Shown: positions 14,348 to 23,685, numbered from the stretch's first letter. The stretch: DNA of 57,361 bases from Thermoanaerobacter thermocopriae JCM 7501 (GCF_001310975.1 NZ_BAZY01000012.1:1-57361), one strand, 5' to 3'. Notes: a model not told the origin generated them from the sequence alone. A program made the numbers and translations.

Positions 14348-14513
14348 CCTCCATTCCTCCCTTGCAGTTAAGAGTTTCCCTAACTACAAGGATAATGGTT
14401 TTTATGGGTGCCTGCAATGACCCTTTGCAAATCTGGGGATTTTTGAGTTGCAAAAGTGGGGATTTTTCTTTGCAACTTTGTCCATTTTTATTTTACAATA
14501 AACATCTTTAACC

Positions 14514-15209
14514 TTATATTAGCGCAACTGCCGCATTATAAGCCCAATGAAGCAAAACACAAGGATGAATACTTTTCGCTCGTGTTGCTATTAATGCCAA
14601 GATTAATCCAAGCGGAAAACGAATAAATAAATTAATTTTTATATCTTCATTAGCATGAAATACAAATGCAAAAATTAAAGCATCGATGACTATCGAAGAA
14701 TAAACATTAAAAATTTTCTTGAGTTCTGTTAATATCACACCCCTTACAAGAATTTCTTCTGATAGTCCTACAGCAAAGTTATGTAAAACCAAAATAAAAA
14801 AAAGAGTTTGTTCAATGCGGTAAATACTTAATATTGAAGCAAGTAAAATTGCAAACGAAACTAACATCCAGAAAATATAAATTCTATTTCTTCCATATAC
14901 CAAACCAATGTTATAAAGTGACTCCTTTTCATACACTTTCTCATATAAAACTGGTAGTACCCCTAAGAAAAATATTACTGGAATGGAGAAAAAACTTATT
15001 ACATCCTTTAGAGAAGTAACTTTATTTATGTCCAATATAATTGGTCTATTTAAAAATATAGAAGTTATAAATAAAAATGCAATAAGAAGAGTAATAGGAA
15101 TTGCTATTAGACCAGATATTTTTACGCTTTGTACAATTAATAAATCCCAAAACTCATTAGGCAATATTTGAGGGTTTACTAAAGTTTTCTTTATTTTTCC
15201 TTTAATCAT
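14514..15209 (-). CDS. CPBP-family intramembrane metalloprotease (Abi), last gene of RiPP locus 1
   Basis: An intact 231-residue, multi-helix membrane protein. It carries the CPBP/Abi motifs in order: EEILVRG, then FAFVFHA, then HWAYNA, which supply the Glu and His ligands of a type II CAAX prenyl protease-like site. Such proteins are common in bacteriocin operons, where they act in leader removal or self-immunity. It starts 19 bases after the ABC permease gene and ends the operon just before the IS21 relic. Its exact role here is inferred from position. Confidence 0.82.
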   Translation of the reverse strand: MIKGKIKKTLVNPQILPNEFWDLLIVQSVKISGLIAIPITLLIAFLFITSIFLNRPIILDINKVTSLKDVISFFSIPVIFFLGVLPVLYEKVYEKESLYNIGLVYGRNRIYIFWMLVSFAILLASILSIYRIEQTLFFILVLHNFAVGLSEEILVRGVILTELKKIFNVYSSIVIDALIFAFVFHANEDIKINLFIRFPLGLILALIATRAKSIHPCVLLHWAYNAAVALI

Positions 15210-15227
15210 TGTATATAACCTACCTTT

Positions 15228-16016
15228 TTAGTTCTTTATCTCCATTCTTGAAAAATAATATAATGTTACAATCAAAACTATTACGATATATATACCAAGA
15301 AATCCAATATTTTGCATAACTTTTATTAAAAGTTGGTATTCTGTTTTATATATATTCCCCCATGCATTTATATCGGCCAAGTAAGTTGGAATAAATCCTT
15401 TTATCTTATCTACTTTCTCTAGAACTTTCATTAAAATTATTAAACCTATTGACAGAAGATTGGTTTTATAAATACCAAAAAATAACGACAGCAACATAGT
15501 AACTGCAATTATCAAAATAATTTCAAATATTGAAAGAAGAGGCATATATAAAAATGTTAAATATTGTCTACCTAAAAACTCATTAGTTGCAAATTTTGTA
15601 TTGTAAAGGAAAATATAATAACTGATTATACCAGAAAGAACAACAAAAATGATAAAAACCATTAGAACAGTAAGGAGAGCAAGCACCTTTGACAACATTA
15701 TTTTTACCCTGTTTTCTGATCTGACAAGCAACAAACTTAAGTTACCCTTCTCTAATTCACCTGCAAATGTTGAAGATGTAAAAATAATAAACATAAAATA
15801 AAATAAAAACAAAGATTTTAAGAATCCAAACATCATAATAGCGTATTGGAAAGCAGAAAATTTTTCTCCACTTATCGTTAATATATCACTTTCTGTTTTT
15901 GCAAGTAATCCAAAAAGCAGAGGAACAAAAATGGATATCAATAATGACCAAAAAACATCTTTTCTCTTAAATAATTTATATAATTCTATATAATAAAATC
16001 TCCTCATTGCTTTCAC
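15228..16016 (-). CDS. ABC-2 type permease (locus 1)
   Basis: An intact 262-residue protein with six predicted membrane helices, starting with a short basic cytoplasmic segment (RRFYYIELYKLFKRKDVFW) typical of ABC-2 permeases. The pattern TFAGELEKGNLSLLLVRSEN resembles the conserved loop ERExGTLexLLxxP. It overlaps the upstream ATPase by 4 bases and forms an exporter or immunity pump with it. Confidence 0.85.
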   Translation of the reverse strand: MKAMRRFYYIELYKLFKRKDVFWSLLISIFVPLLFGLLAKTESDILTISGEKFSAFQYAIMMFGFLKSLFLFYFMFIIFTSSTFAGELEKGNLSLLLVRSENRVKIMLSKVLALLTVLMVFIIFVVLSGIISYYIFLYNTKFATNEFLGRQYLTFLYMPLLSIFEIILIIAVTMLLSLFFGIYKTNLLSIGLIILMKVLEKVDKIKGFIPTYLADINAWGNIYKTEYQLLIKVMQNIGFLGIYIVIVLIVTLYYFSRMEIKN

Positions 16017-16899
16017 TGCCCCTCTATGTAAAATAATTCTAATAAACCTGCTTTTTTGATATCAATGTCTAAAATATCAATATTTTGATCATAAAGTTTT
16101 TTTAATATGTTATTTAAAATTTCCTGTTTTCTTACAATTAAAACATTGTCTCTTAGATCAAGATAATTATTCATAATTTCATGCTCAAAAGTATTTTTAT
16201 CAAACTTTTTATTAGATAAAATTATATAGTATTCTTTTTGTTTTACAGCTTCTTTAGGAACACCATCATACAATACAACTCCTTCTCTTAGCAAAATTAC
16301 TTTATCACATATTTCCTCTACATCTGGCAATTGATGGCTTGAAAACAAAATACTTACTCCCTTATTTTTACTTAAATAACAAGTTTTTCTTTAAGTTCAT
16401 TAACACCAATTGGATCAAGTCCTATCGTTGGCTCATCGAGAATTAAAAATTGAGGGTCACTCATTAATGCTTGTGCCAAGCCCAATCTTTGTTTCATTCC
16501 AAAGGAAAACGTAGTTACATATTTATTTCTTACTTCCCACAAACTCACAAATTCCATTACCTCTTGAATTTTCTTGAGATTATAGTTATTACTTGCTATC
16601 ATTAAAATTTTTAAATTTTCTAAGGCAGTCAAATAATCGTAAAAGGCAGGTTCTAAAAGTAGACCAATATCCTTTATCACTCTACCATAATTTTGAAATA
16701 GATCATAGCCAAACAGTTTTATACTACCTTCTTCAGGCCTTAATAATCCAGTGATGCATTTAATAAATGTTGTCTTTCCTGCACCGTTTGGTCCTACTAA
16801 TCCTACAATTTCACCTTTAGAAACTTTTACACTAATATTACGCAGTACAACTTTTTTACCATACTTTTTTGTTAAATTTTCTACACTGAGTACCTCCAT
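16013..16899 (-). CDS. ABC transporter ATPase (locus 1, second system), one frameshift
   Basis: The ATPase starts at 16899 after GGAGG. Walker A is GPNGAGKTT, the signature region is TFSFGMKQRLGLAQAL and Walker B is [14 protein letters not shown] missing base near 16360 separates LKEKLV from the second half, which starts with FSSHQLPDVEEICDKV (switch His). Repaired length is about 295 residues. With the permease at 15228-16016 it makes a two-part exporter of the type used in lantibiotic immunity (LanF/LanE-like). It lies in one operon with the radical SAM gene. Confidence 0.85.
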
Positions 16900-16917
16900 C
16901 CTGTTTTGCCTCCCAAA

Positions 16918-17656
16918 TCAATATCTACCCAATTTACCGCTTTTTCTTGCGTAATTATACATACTTTTATATAAAATGTACCCTAAAAAACTCCAAAATA
17001 AAGTGTTAAAGATAGCAATGAAAAGAGTTGTAAATGTAATATTTGTACTCATACCCATTAGTATCACACTGCTAAACGGAATAAGGCTTCAAAAATACAC
17101 CTACCCGAAGAAATATATTTAGATGGAATAACAAATTCAATCAAACTTAATAAATATACTAAATTCAACAAAGATCCTACCTTTCTATATATCATTGTTA
17201 ACCCACCAAGTATCATCCTATACTTATTCCATTAAGTAAGGTAAGTAAGATAGTGAAAGGTGATAAAAAAGTATTAGTATTTATAAAAATCCTCACCAAA
17301 ATTAAAATAATAGTCATTGGGAAAAAAGAAGTTATAAAGCTTATTAACGATCTGCAAATTAAAATTTCAGCAATGGTATAATTACTATTAAACACCTGCT
17401 CAAAAGTTCCAATTTCTATATCCTCTCTCAATGAGCTACTTGGTGTTCCTATTAAGGCCAATAATAAGGGATATATAATTAAATTTTCAACATTATCAAC
17501 ATTACTAAATTTATAAACCCCAAAAATAATTGCTGTAATTGCTATTATAAATGAAACAGTATTTCCTATAACATCTAATGGATAATTTTTTAATAAATTT
17601 ATTAATTTTGTTATTTCAGCAATAAAAAGAACACTCATTTTATTTATGTATGACAC
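16918..17656 (-). CDS. ABC-2 type permease (locus 1, first system), two frameshifts
   Basis: The clear part (17213-17656) shows membrane helices and the conserved loop SSLREDIEIGTFEQVFNSN. The reading frame stops at 17213, but the minus strand continues to code: first GMILGGLTMIYRKVGSLL, then, after another shift near 17085, ILMGMSTNITFTTLFIAIF up to a stop at 16918. The repaired protein has about 245 residues, the normal size for a short ABC-2 permease. The start at 17656 coincides with the stop of the upstream ATPase. Both breaks are single-base events, so sequence error is likely. Confidence 0.7.
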
Positions 17657-18545
17657 TATTTATCCTCCTTAGGAACTATAGATAAGATTTCTACTTTTTT
17701 ATTCTTTACAGCTTCCGCAGCCAGATACAAGAAATCATAATCATTCATTTTAAATTGTATTGAGTAAATACCTTTTTTATTATCAATAACCTCATAGCAG
17801 TATTTTTTTAATGATTCTCCTATGGCATAGTCTAGTATTTTAAAATATACTCTTAATTCCTTGCTAACAAAATTAGTAGGAGACGCGATTACAAGTTTTT
17901 TATCTTTAATTATATATTTAATATCACAAATTTCCTCTAAAAAATATTTATCATGACTTGAAATTATAACACTTAACCCTTTTTTAACAAATTTTAAAAT
18001 AATATCTTTTATAAGCAAACTATTTTCAAAATCTAATCCATTTAATGCTCATCTAATAAAAGTAACTTAGGGCTACCCAATAACGCTATTAAAAACATCA
18101 ATCTTTGTTTCATACCTTTTGAATATGATTCCACTTTCTTATATACAAAACTTTCCATATTCAACTCTGATATAAGTTCTTCTATAATTTTATTCCTTTC
18201 TCTTTTATTATAAAGACCTTTTAGGATAGCAAAATACTCTATATTTTTATAGCCAGATAAATTCCAATACAGACTTCTATTTGTATCAGGCATAATACTT
18301 ATTATTCTTTTTACTGCCAAAAATTCTTTTTGAACATTCAATCCGTCTACTAGTATTTCACCACTATCTGGAAGAATCATCCTGAGAGCAATTTTATAAA
18401 GGTAGTTTTTCCGGAACCATTTGGTCCAATCAACCCTATTATTTTATTCTTTGGCATTTCTATGCTCAAATTTTCAAAAATTATTACATTCTTATAAACC
18501 CTTACACAAATTTTTAACTGAAATTATATTATCTGTCACTGCCAT
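17656..18545 (-). CDS. ABC transporter ATPase (locus 1, first system), about three frameshifts
   Basis: Reading starts at ATG 18545 ([13 protein letters not shown]). The Walker A region [19 protein letters not shown] is seen near 18380-18440 in a shifted frame, then [13 protein letters not shown], signature [17 protein letters not shown], and LLLLDE near 18045; a last segment (17656-18018) has the switch His in [15 protein letters not shown]. Shifts lie near 18505, 18383 and 18040. The repaired protein has about 295 residues. It follows the radical SAM gene by 7 bases and is the likely core exporter of the locus 1 peptide. Confidence 0.75.
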
Positions 18546-18552
18546 TTCCCCT

Positions 18553-19827
18553 CTATACTATTTTATTCTTTTCCCTCTTTAAACTTTTAAGCATATTCAC
18601 CACATATTTATAATATTCTGTATACATGCTGCAATAACTATCCTTTCCAAAAAGAGTATGAAAAGAATAAAATGCATTTGCCCTACATCCACCACCACAT
18701 AAATATCTATACTTACAATTTTTACATTCTTTAAAATCATCAACATGCAAATCTCTAAATCTTCTGGCATTAGAAGAATTTAATACTTCTTCTAGGGATG
18801 TATTTACAATGTTACCAAAAGAAAATTCTCCCACATGCAACATGTGACAAGGATAAACATCTCCATTTGCAGCAATACTGATTAATTTTTTCCCTGCCTC
18901 ACATGATCTCTTTACTTCTACGCTTATATTTTCCACCGAAATATCATTCTTCCCAATTTTATCTGACAAATATTTACCAAGATATATTAATTCACTCGTA
19001 GAAGGAACAAAATCTTTACATTCTTTTAAATTATTAAAATTACACGTTAAAAGACTAAAACTTACAGACACATTGAGACTTTTTGCCAGTTTAATATATT
19101 CCTCAATATGATAAATATTTTTCTTATGCAAGGTCGGCAAAATATTCACTGATATTCCTGATGATTTTATGAGTTTAATTGTCTGTATCACCTTGTTAAA
19201 AATACCGGAATCTCTTAAATAAGTAGCATTTTCTCCATTGAAACCATCAATTGAAACGGCGATATAATCAACATATGGTTTGATATTGTATAATACGCTT
19301 TCTTTTATAATAGTACTATTTGTAATAATAACAACTTTTTCTACCATTATTTCTTCTTTCGCATATTTAACAATTTCATCTAAGTCATTTCTTAAAAATG
19401 GCTCTCCACCAGAGATAATTAAATTTTTTAACGAATACTTTTTTAATTCTTCAATTATATGCTTTATTATCTCTAGTGAAAGGTCTTCCTCTTTATTCCT
19501 CGCGTTATCTCTTGAGTAACAGCCTATACAATGTAAATTACACTTGTTAGTAATATGTAAATACGCACTATCTATTTCATTTTTGCCTTCTATATGATTT
19601 GAATCATCATGAACTATTTCATATTTAAACAAAGCCTTCAATAACTCAATATCATCCGCATCAAGATCTTCCATGAGAATAGACTCGCCATTTAATGCTT
19701 TTCTTATAAAATGAAACCCTTTATCACTAAGTCCAACCATAGAACCAGTTTTGTAATTACCAATAATATCTATCCCTTCAATATTAAAAAGAATCGTAGT
19801 TGGATAAGGTACTACTTTAACTCTCAC
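18553..19827 (-). CDS. Radical SAM/SPASM peptide maturase of locus 1 (AlbA-like by context)
   Basis: An intact 424-residue enzyme. Residues 1-85 look like a winged-helix RRE (precursor-recognition) domain. The radical SAM cluster is CNLHCIGC (Cys96, Cys100, Cys103), followed by IISGGEPFLRNDL. The SPASM domain carries further cysteines: CEAGKK, AANGDVYPCH, then CKNCKYRYLCGGGC and a final Cys near residue 400, enough for two auxiliary [4Fe-4S] clusters. Such enzymes install thioether (sactionine) or C-C crosslinks in ribosomal peptides. A Cys-containing subtilosin-like precursor lies 0.9 kb upstream in the same operon, and ABC exporters follow. The call as a sactisynthase is inference. Confidence 0.9.
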   Translation of the reverse strand: MRVKVVPYPTTILFNIEGIDIIGNYKTGSMVGLSDKGFHFIRKALNGESILMEDLDADDIELLKALFKYEIVHDDSNHIEGKNEIDSAYLHITNKCNLHCIGCYSRDNARNKEEDLSLEIIKHIIEELKKYSLKNLIISGGEPFLRNDLDEIVKYAKEEIMVEKVVIITNSTIIKESVLYNIKPYVDYIAVSIDGFNGENATYLRDSGIFNKVIQTIKLIKSSGISVNILPTLHKKNIYHIEEYIKLAKSLNVSVSFSLLTCNFNNLKECKDFVPSTSELIYLGKYLSDKIGKNDISVENISVEVKRSCEAGKKLISIAANGDVYPCHMLHVGEFSFGNIVNTSLEEVLNSSNARRFRDLHVDDFKECKNCKYRYLCGGGCRANAFYSFHTLFGKDSYCSMYTEYYKYVVNMLKSLKREKNKIV

Positions 19828-19860
19828 ATTTATTTCCCTCCTATTCTAACATTAGCCAAA

Positions 19861-20151
19861 TCAAAATGGCAAAAATCTTTTAAAACTTCTTTTAAATTTA
19901 TAAGCAGCCTCTCTATCTAAGAAATATTTCCCGTTTGGCACCTATTTAAAACTCCATATTTTAATAACTTTCTAATAACAAAGGGAACAAAAGGCTTTAG
20001 CAAAAGTTTAACAATAGCATTTTGTGTGTATTCAATTTCATTGAATGCTAAAGCTTTTTCGCAAGAATCAGCACCTTTTTTCTTCAAAAAATTTTATACA
20101 TCTGTTCTGTAAAAAAATAATAACTTCTACACCACCAGAAGAAGACATCAT
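19861..20151 (-). CDS. Small basic hypothetical protein of locus 1, two frameshifts
   Basis: Start codons at 20151/20148 follow AAAGGAGAG and overlap the stop of the membrane protein gene (TAATG), so translation is probably coupled. The frame reads MMSSSGGVEVIIFLQNRC, then stops. Shifted frames continue as ADSCEKALAFNEIEYTQNAI, then LLKPFVPFVIRKLLKYGV, and finally YFLDREAAYKFKRSFKRFLP up to a stop at 19861. The repaired product has about 97 residues and three or more cysteines. No family is recognised. Position just before the maturase suggests a maturation or immunity function. Confidence 0.5.
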
Positions 20152-20600
20152 TACTCTCCTTTTTTTTCATAAGATTTTTTAATAAAATTACCAATTTTGC
20201 TGCCAATAAAACTAAACAAAGCAGCAATTATTATAAATACAAACAGTCCAGTTATTACATTACCGGTTTCACTAATATGTATCTGAACTGCCGAATTCTG
20301 AGACATTGAATTTAATCTATCAATAAACTCTTTTGAAGAAAAAGCTGGAGTAAAAATCAACACAATTATTTCTATTGCCAAAACAATAATAATATTAAAT
20401 CCTACCACCTTGATTAATCTTGTCGGATTTAATAATCCATTAATAAATGATATTATAGCAACTGTCACTAAAGGGCCAACAATAGTTAATAATATGAAAG
20501 CTAAAAGAGTTAAAGAGTTTTTCATTAATGCACCTATTGTTAAAAGAAGTGTTATAATTAGTATAGCTACTATTCCTATAGCATAATTACTTCTTTGCAT
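20151..20600 (-). CDS. Small integral membrane protein of locus 1
   Basis: An intact 149-residue protein with four predicted helices (IGIVAILIITLLLTIGALM, LTLLAFILLTIVGPLVTVAI, FNIIIVLAIEIIVLIF, ITGLFVFIIIAALFSFIG) and a basic C-terminus. The start at 20600 follows GGAGG. It has a Yip1-like look, like the longer protein at 31636-32340. In subtilosin operons a small membrane protein (AlbB) sits between precursor and exporter genes and helps immunity; the same is plausible here but not shown. Confidence 0.7.
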   Translation of the reverse strand: MQRSNYAIGIVAILIITLLLTIGALMKNSLTLLAFILLTIVGPLVTVAIISFINGLLNPTRLIKVVGFNIIIVLAIEIIVLIFTPAFSSKEFIDRLNSMSQNSAVQIHISETGNVITGLFVFIIIAALFSFIGSKIGNFIKKSYEKKGE

Positions 20601-20629
20601 TTTCTAAAACCTCCATTTTTATTTATGGA

Positions 20630-20656
20630 GCACGCTCCCCTTTTTGGGGAGCATGC
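20630..20656 (-). promoter_or_regulatory. Hairpin between the locus 1 precursor and downstream genes
   Basis: GCACGCTCCCC (20630-20640) pairs with GGGGAGCATGC (20646-20656) through an 11-bp stem with one wobble and a 5-base loop. On the transcribed strand it is followed by an A-rich stretch, not a U-tract, so it is more likely an RNA stabiliser, processing site or partial attenuator than a terminator. Confidence 0.65.
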
Positions 20657-20701
20657 CAATGAGGTAATTTAATATTTATTTTCTGACTACCACCTAAACA
20701 A

Positions 20702-20806
20702 TTAAATGCTCCAGTTGTTATAGTTATAACCTATGTTTACACAAAAAACTACACCTACACTTATGCAGCCAGCCTTTTTATTTCCTCCAGCAAATGCAAA
20801 TAACAT
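20702..20806 (-). CDS. Candidate subtilosin-like RiPP precursor of locus 1
   Basis: A 34-codon gene with AAAGGAGGTG 8-9 bases before ATG 20806. It begins MLFAFAGG, then NKKAGCISVGVVFC. The eight-residue leader followed by Asn-Lys and an early Cys resembles the subtilosin A precursor (eight-residue leader, core starting NKGC). As written it ends in YNYNNWSI. A one-base shift instead gives ITITTGAFNCLGG, adding a third Cys as in subtilosin; this version could stop near 20675 or run to 20623. It is the first gene after promoter A and is followed by the hairpin. Function inferred from these features; the true C-terminus is uncertain. Confidence 0.65.
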   Translation of the reverse strand: MLFAFAGGNKKAGCISVGVVFCVNIGYNYNNWSI

Positions 20807-20929
20807 TAATCTTTACACCTCCTTTTCCTTTAAATTTACTCCTTGGCATACCTTTAAATTCAAACCCTACTTTAATTCGAAAAAAGTTTTTTAATGTCTT
20901 AAGTACGTGTGCTTTTTCCTTCATTTTTA

Positions 20930-21012
20930 ATTTTACAATCCATTTTTTCCAATGTCTACTATATCTTTGTATAGTTTTGGCGAAAAAATAAAAAAACTAT
21001 ACAAAAGTATAG
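20930..21012 (-). promoter_or_regulatory. Promoter A of locus 1 with two CTATAC-type operator palindromes
   Basis: Minus-strand promoter: -35 TAGACA (20953-20958), 17-bp spacer, -10 TAAAAT (20930-20935). Abutting the -35 is the palindrome CTATACAAAGATATAG (20959-20974). A second, perfect one, CTATACTTTTGTATAG, is at 20997-21012, only 7 bp from the stop codon of the regulator gene. A site touching the -35 is typical of class II activation by LuxR/NarL-type HTH proteins. Near-identical copies occur at 29194-29276 and 38843-38926. Confidence 0.85.
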
Positions 21013-21019
21013 TCCAAAT

Positions 21020-21430
21020 TTAATCTATCAAATTAAGCCTAATGGCTTTTGCAATAGCTTGTTGAAAGTTCTTTACTCGCAATTTTTTAATAATTTCTTT
21101 TTTATGATACTTTACCGTAGCTGGTTTTAGTCCGAGTTCCATCGATATGGCTAATTCTGTGTATCCTTTTGCACACTTTTTTATTATTTCAATCTGTTTA
21201 TCTGTCAATTTTTCAAGGTCTTCCTGTGATTCTAAATCCATTTCTCTTTTATATTCGTTGACAATTTTATATACTAATAAATCTATAAATCCTATCATTT
21301 CATCTGCCATATTATGTTTTATTGTTGATATATCCAAATAGCCTACTATATTATCATCAATATCAAGAGGCATGGCTATACAGTAAGTACCATTGTTTGA
21401 AAATATCACAATAATGCTGTCCCTGTCCCT
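21020..21430 (-). pseudogene. Truncated LuxR-type regulator R1
   Basis: The C-terminal 129 residues are well conserved with the intact regulator at 38934-39704: GYLDISTIKHNMADEMIGF, then the HTH part LTDKQIEIIKKCAKGYTELA and KPATVKYHKKEIIKKLRVKN, ending LNLID. Upstream, homology to the GAF segment HYCDIFKQWY can be followed only to about 21425 and needs a one-base shift; the N-terminal 120 residues are gone and unrelated sequence begins. A stand-alone HTH could still bind DNA, but it lacks the sensor part. Confidence 0.75.
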
Positions 21431-21488
21431 ATGTCTGTTTTTCAGCTCTATTTCATATTGGATTAAAATCTTGATAAAACTTCTAAGA

Positions 21489-21632
21489 TTATTTACCCTT
21501 TATTTTTTCTAATATATCCCTAAATATAACAATACAGCCTATAGCCTGCTTAGTATCCATTACTATTTGATTATTATCTTTTATAAGAATAAAATTTTTA
21601 TGCTCATCATCAAATTTTATAATCATATCCAT
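21489..21632 (-). CDS. Small protein, probably the C-terminal remnant of a PAS domain
   Basis: A 47-codon frame starts 4 bases after the nitroreductase stop. The second half, DTKQAIGCIVIFRDILEK, resembles the end of PAS sensor domains (G-x-x-V-x-F-R-D-I-T-E). No other PAS part is present. It probably marks a recombination junction with the truncated regulator R1 downstream. A real short protein cannot be excluded. Confidence 0.35.
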   Translation of the reverse strand: MDMIIKFDDEHKNFILIKDNNQIVMDTKQAIGCIVIFRDILEKIKGK

Positions 21633-21635
21633 GTT

Positions 21636-22130
21636 TTATATTCCAATGTTATCATCCCTACCTATACCTAGGCATAATATACACCAAGGGTTATAGCCTT
21701 TGTCCAGTTTTAACCCATCTATTATTACATCTTTTCTAATTGCCCCTACAAAACATGTCCCGATTCCCATTTCATGTGCAGCAATAATGATGTTTTGTGC
21801 AGCAATAACCGAATTTTGACAACTAAATATATTTACAAACTCTCCGTTATATTTCTCTTCAATAATCGAATCATTACATCCAATTAAAAAAATATGTGGT
21901 GCTCTTAAAACATGTTTCTGATAATAAGTTCCTTTATAACAAATGTATTTTTCTTCGCTATTACTTACCTCTTTTATAAAAACACACCTTAGTCCTCCTG
22001 AGACAGGTCCACTATATCCGATTTCCATTAATACTTTAATTACATCCTGGTCAAGACTAACATTCAAATAATTCCTAACGCTTTTTCGTGAACAAAATTT
22101 ATCTCTTACATCATATAGATTGTCCCACAT
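21636..22130 (-). CDS. Nitroreductase-family protein, last enzyme of locus 2
   Basis: A 164-residue protein with the FMN-binding start FCSRKSVRNYLNVSLDQDVI, mid-domain SCQNSVIAAQNIIIAAHEMG, and IGTCFVGAIRKDVI. This is the pattern of NAD(P)H-dependent nitroreductases and of azoline-peptide oxidases. It is somewhat short for the family (usually 170-220). It overlaps the ABC permease gene by 25 bases, so it belongs to the locus 2 operon. A tailoring oxidation of the peptide is plausible but inferred. Confidence 0.75.
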   Translation of the reverse strand: MWDNLYDVRDKFCSRKSVRNYLNVSLDQDVIKVLMEIGYSGPVSGGLRCVFIKEVSNSEEKYICYKGTYYQKHVLRAPHIFLIGCNDSIIEEKYNGEFVNIFSCQNSVIAAQNIIIAAHEMGIGTCFVGAIRKDVIIDGLKLDKGYNPWCILCLGIGRDDNIGI

Positions 22131-22924
22131 TTTTCAACCCTTCTTTTTAATAGTTTAAAGATAAAGACAGATATAATCATCATAATAATCACATAAAAGA
22201 AAACCAGGGTTAATTCCATAATTGGCTCGAATATAGTATTGCTCCTAAGTATAGAATGCCTAATTAAATCAAATATGTAAGTTGTTGGCAACACCTTTGA
22301 AATCATTTGTATTTTCGGTGGAAGCACAGAAATCGGGAATGTAATTCCACTTAACAACGGCACGGCTCCTGTTATTAAAAATACAAAAGAATCTACCTGC
22401 TTTATGTTTAGAGTAATACTACATATGATTATCCCGCTACAAATTGAAACAGCTAATAACAGCAAAACTGATAAAACTAACAATGGTAAACTATAAATAC
22501 TAAAACTTATATTTAAGTATATAAATATAAACTTTAAAATTATTGCTGAAGCAATAGTATACAATATTGCCTTTATAAAACTAAAGAATATCCACTAATA
22601 CCAAATTAATTTTTTTACGGGAGAAATCCAAATTTGCTCTAAAGTGCCCATCCACATTTCTTTAGATAAAACATAGCTTGTTTGTTCTTGGATAGAATTA
22701 AATATAGAAAAAACAATACCAATACTAATAAAAATAAAATAATTATTTGTTCCTGTAACTTTCTCAAAACTTTTAATATGGTTAGATGATGTTAGATATA
22801 TTGCTAGAAATATAGCAGGTAACATATTAATCACAGGTAAAAGTATTTCAAAAATTATTTGCATCGGATATCTAATTAGAAAAAGTAATTCCTTTTTTAA
22901 AAATACATATGCTTTATCAAACAT
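22106..22924 (-). CDS. ABC-2 type permease (locus 2, second subunit), one frameshift
   Basis: The ATG at 22924 (MFDKAYVFLKKELLFLIRYP) has GGGGATG upstream and overlaps the preceding permease stop. The conserved loop reads LSKEMWMGTLEQIWISPVK. A one-base frameshift near 22590 ends the first part at LIWY; the rest (22106-22564) supplies four helices, including PLLSGITFPISVLPPKIQMI. Repaired length is about 270 residues. With the 262-residue permease before it, this probably forms a heterodimeric exporter channel. Confidence 0.8.
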
Positions 22925-23684
22925 AAAACACATCCCCATTTTTCATCACTTTCTTCTTAAAATAATAAAAGACGAAGACAGCAATTATATTCAGAACAAA
23001 TCCATAAATAAATATATATATCAATTGACTATATATTGCTAAAAAAGATGCAGAACCAATTACAACTCGTCTAAATGTATAAATCATTTTTTCAAAAACT
23101 ATAAATCTACTTAATTTCCCTAAATTGTAAGGCAGGAATGTTGCAGGTTGGCTTACACCACTAAAAATAAGCAAAACTCCACTTATAACCTGTAAAAATG
23201 CAAATATTTCTTTAAATTTTAATACTATACCAGATATTACATACGAAAATCCAAAAACAGACGGCATACTGATTAATATAACTACTACTATTAAAGCGTA
23301 ATTAATCCGACAATCAAATACATATCTAATCAACAGCAAACCTACTAACAATGTCAAACTATTAATTCCAACAGTGACTATACTTTTTCCTAACATTATG
23401 TAAATCAGATTAGAAGGTGACATTAAAATTTGCTCTAATGTGCCCATTTCTTGTTCCTTTCTAAGTGAAAGACCTATAGTCCATAGTGCCTGAGATATAT
23501 ACATCCAAAATAGGCTTCCAGATAAAATCCACAAATACTGTGTTTGTTCAACGTTGTAAATTTTTGCAATATAAAATAATGGTAACAAAGAAAAAAGAGC
23601 AGCAATTATGTTATAAAATAAATTCAGCGGATATCTACTTAAAATTAAAAACTCCGACTTTGCAGCTGCTAATATATGTCTCAT
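22917..23684 (-). CDS. ABC-2 type permease (locus 2, first subunit)
   Basis: An intact permease of 255 residues from the ATG at 23684 (MRHILAAAKSEFLILSRYP), which has GAAGGGG upstream. Six helices and the loop LSLRKEQEMGTLEQILMSPS mark the ABC-2/DrrB family. It follows the ATPase gene with essentially no gap. Confidence 0.87.
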   Translation of the reverse strand: MRHILAAAKSEFLILSRYPLNLFYNIIAALFSLLPLFYIAKIYNVEQTQYLWILSGSLFWMYISQALWTIGLSLRKEQEMGTLEQILMSPSNLIYIMLGKSIVTVGINSLTLLVGLLLIRYVFDCRINYALIVVVILISMPSVFGFSYVISGIVLKFKEIFAFLQVISGVLLIFSGVSQPATFLPYNLGKLSRFIVFEKMIYTFRRVVIGSASFLAIYSQLIYIFIYGFVLNIIAVFVFYYFKKKVMKNGDVFYV

Positions 23685-23685
23685 A

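Larger units (their letters stand above)
13660..14490 (-). mobile_element. Deleted IS21-family element
   Basis: Fragments of both IS21 genes lie in the order istA then istB (minus strand). They are bounded by similar ends: TTTGCAAAGATTTTTCC near 13677 on one side, and two repeats of TTGCAAA-N3-TGGGGATTTTT (14420-14470) on the other, as in the multiple terminal repeats of IS21 elements. Most of the coding region is deleted, so it cannot move by itself. It sits directly upstream of the FtsX-type permease gene. The exact outer boundaries are uncertain. Confidence 0.7.

Noticed and set aside
19861-20151. Glutaredoxin-like protein
   Set aside because: VEVIIFLQNRC looked like a redox start, but there is no CxxC and the rest does not match the thioredoxin fold pattern.
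20630-20656. Precursor hairpins as rho-independent terminators
   Set aside because: None of the five is followed by a U-tract on the transcribed strand, unlike the true terminators at 3788, 5018 and 43326.
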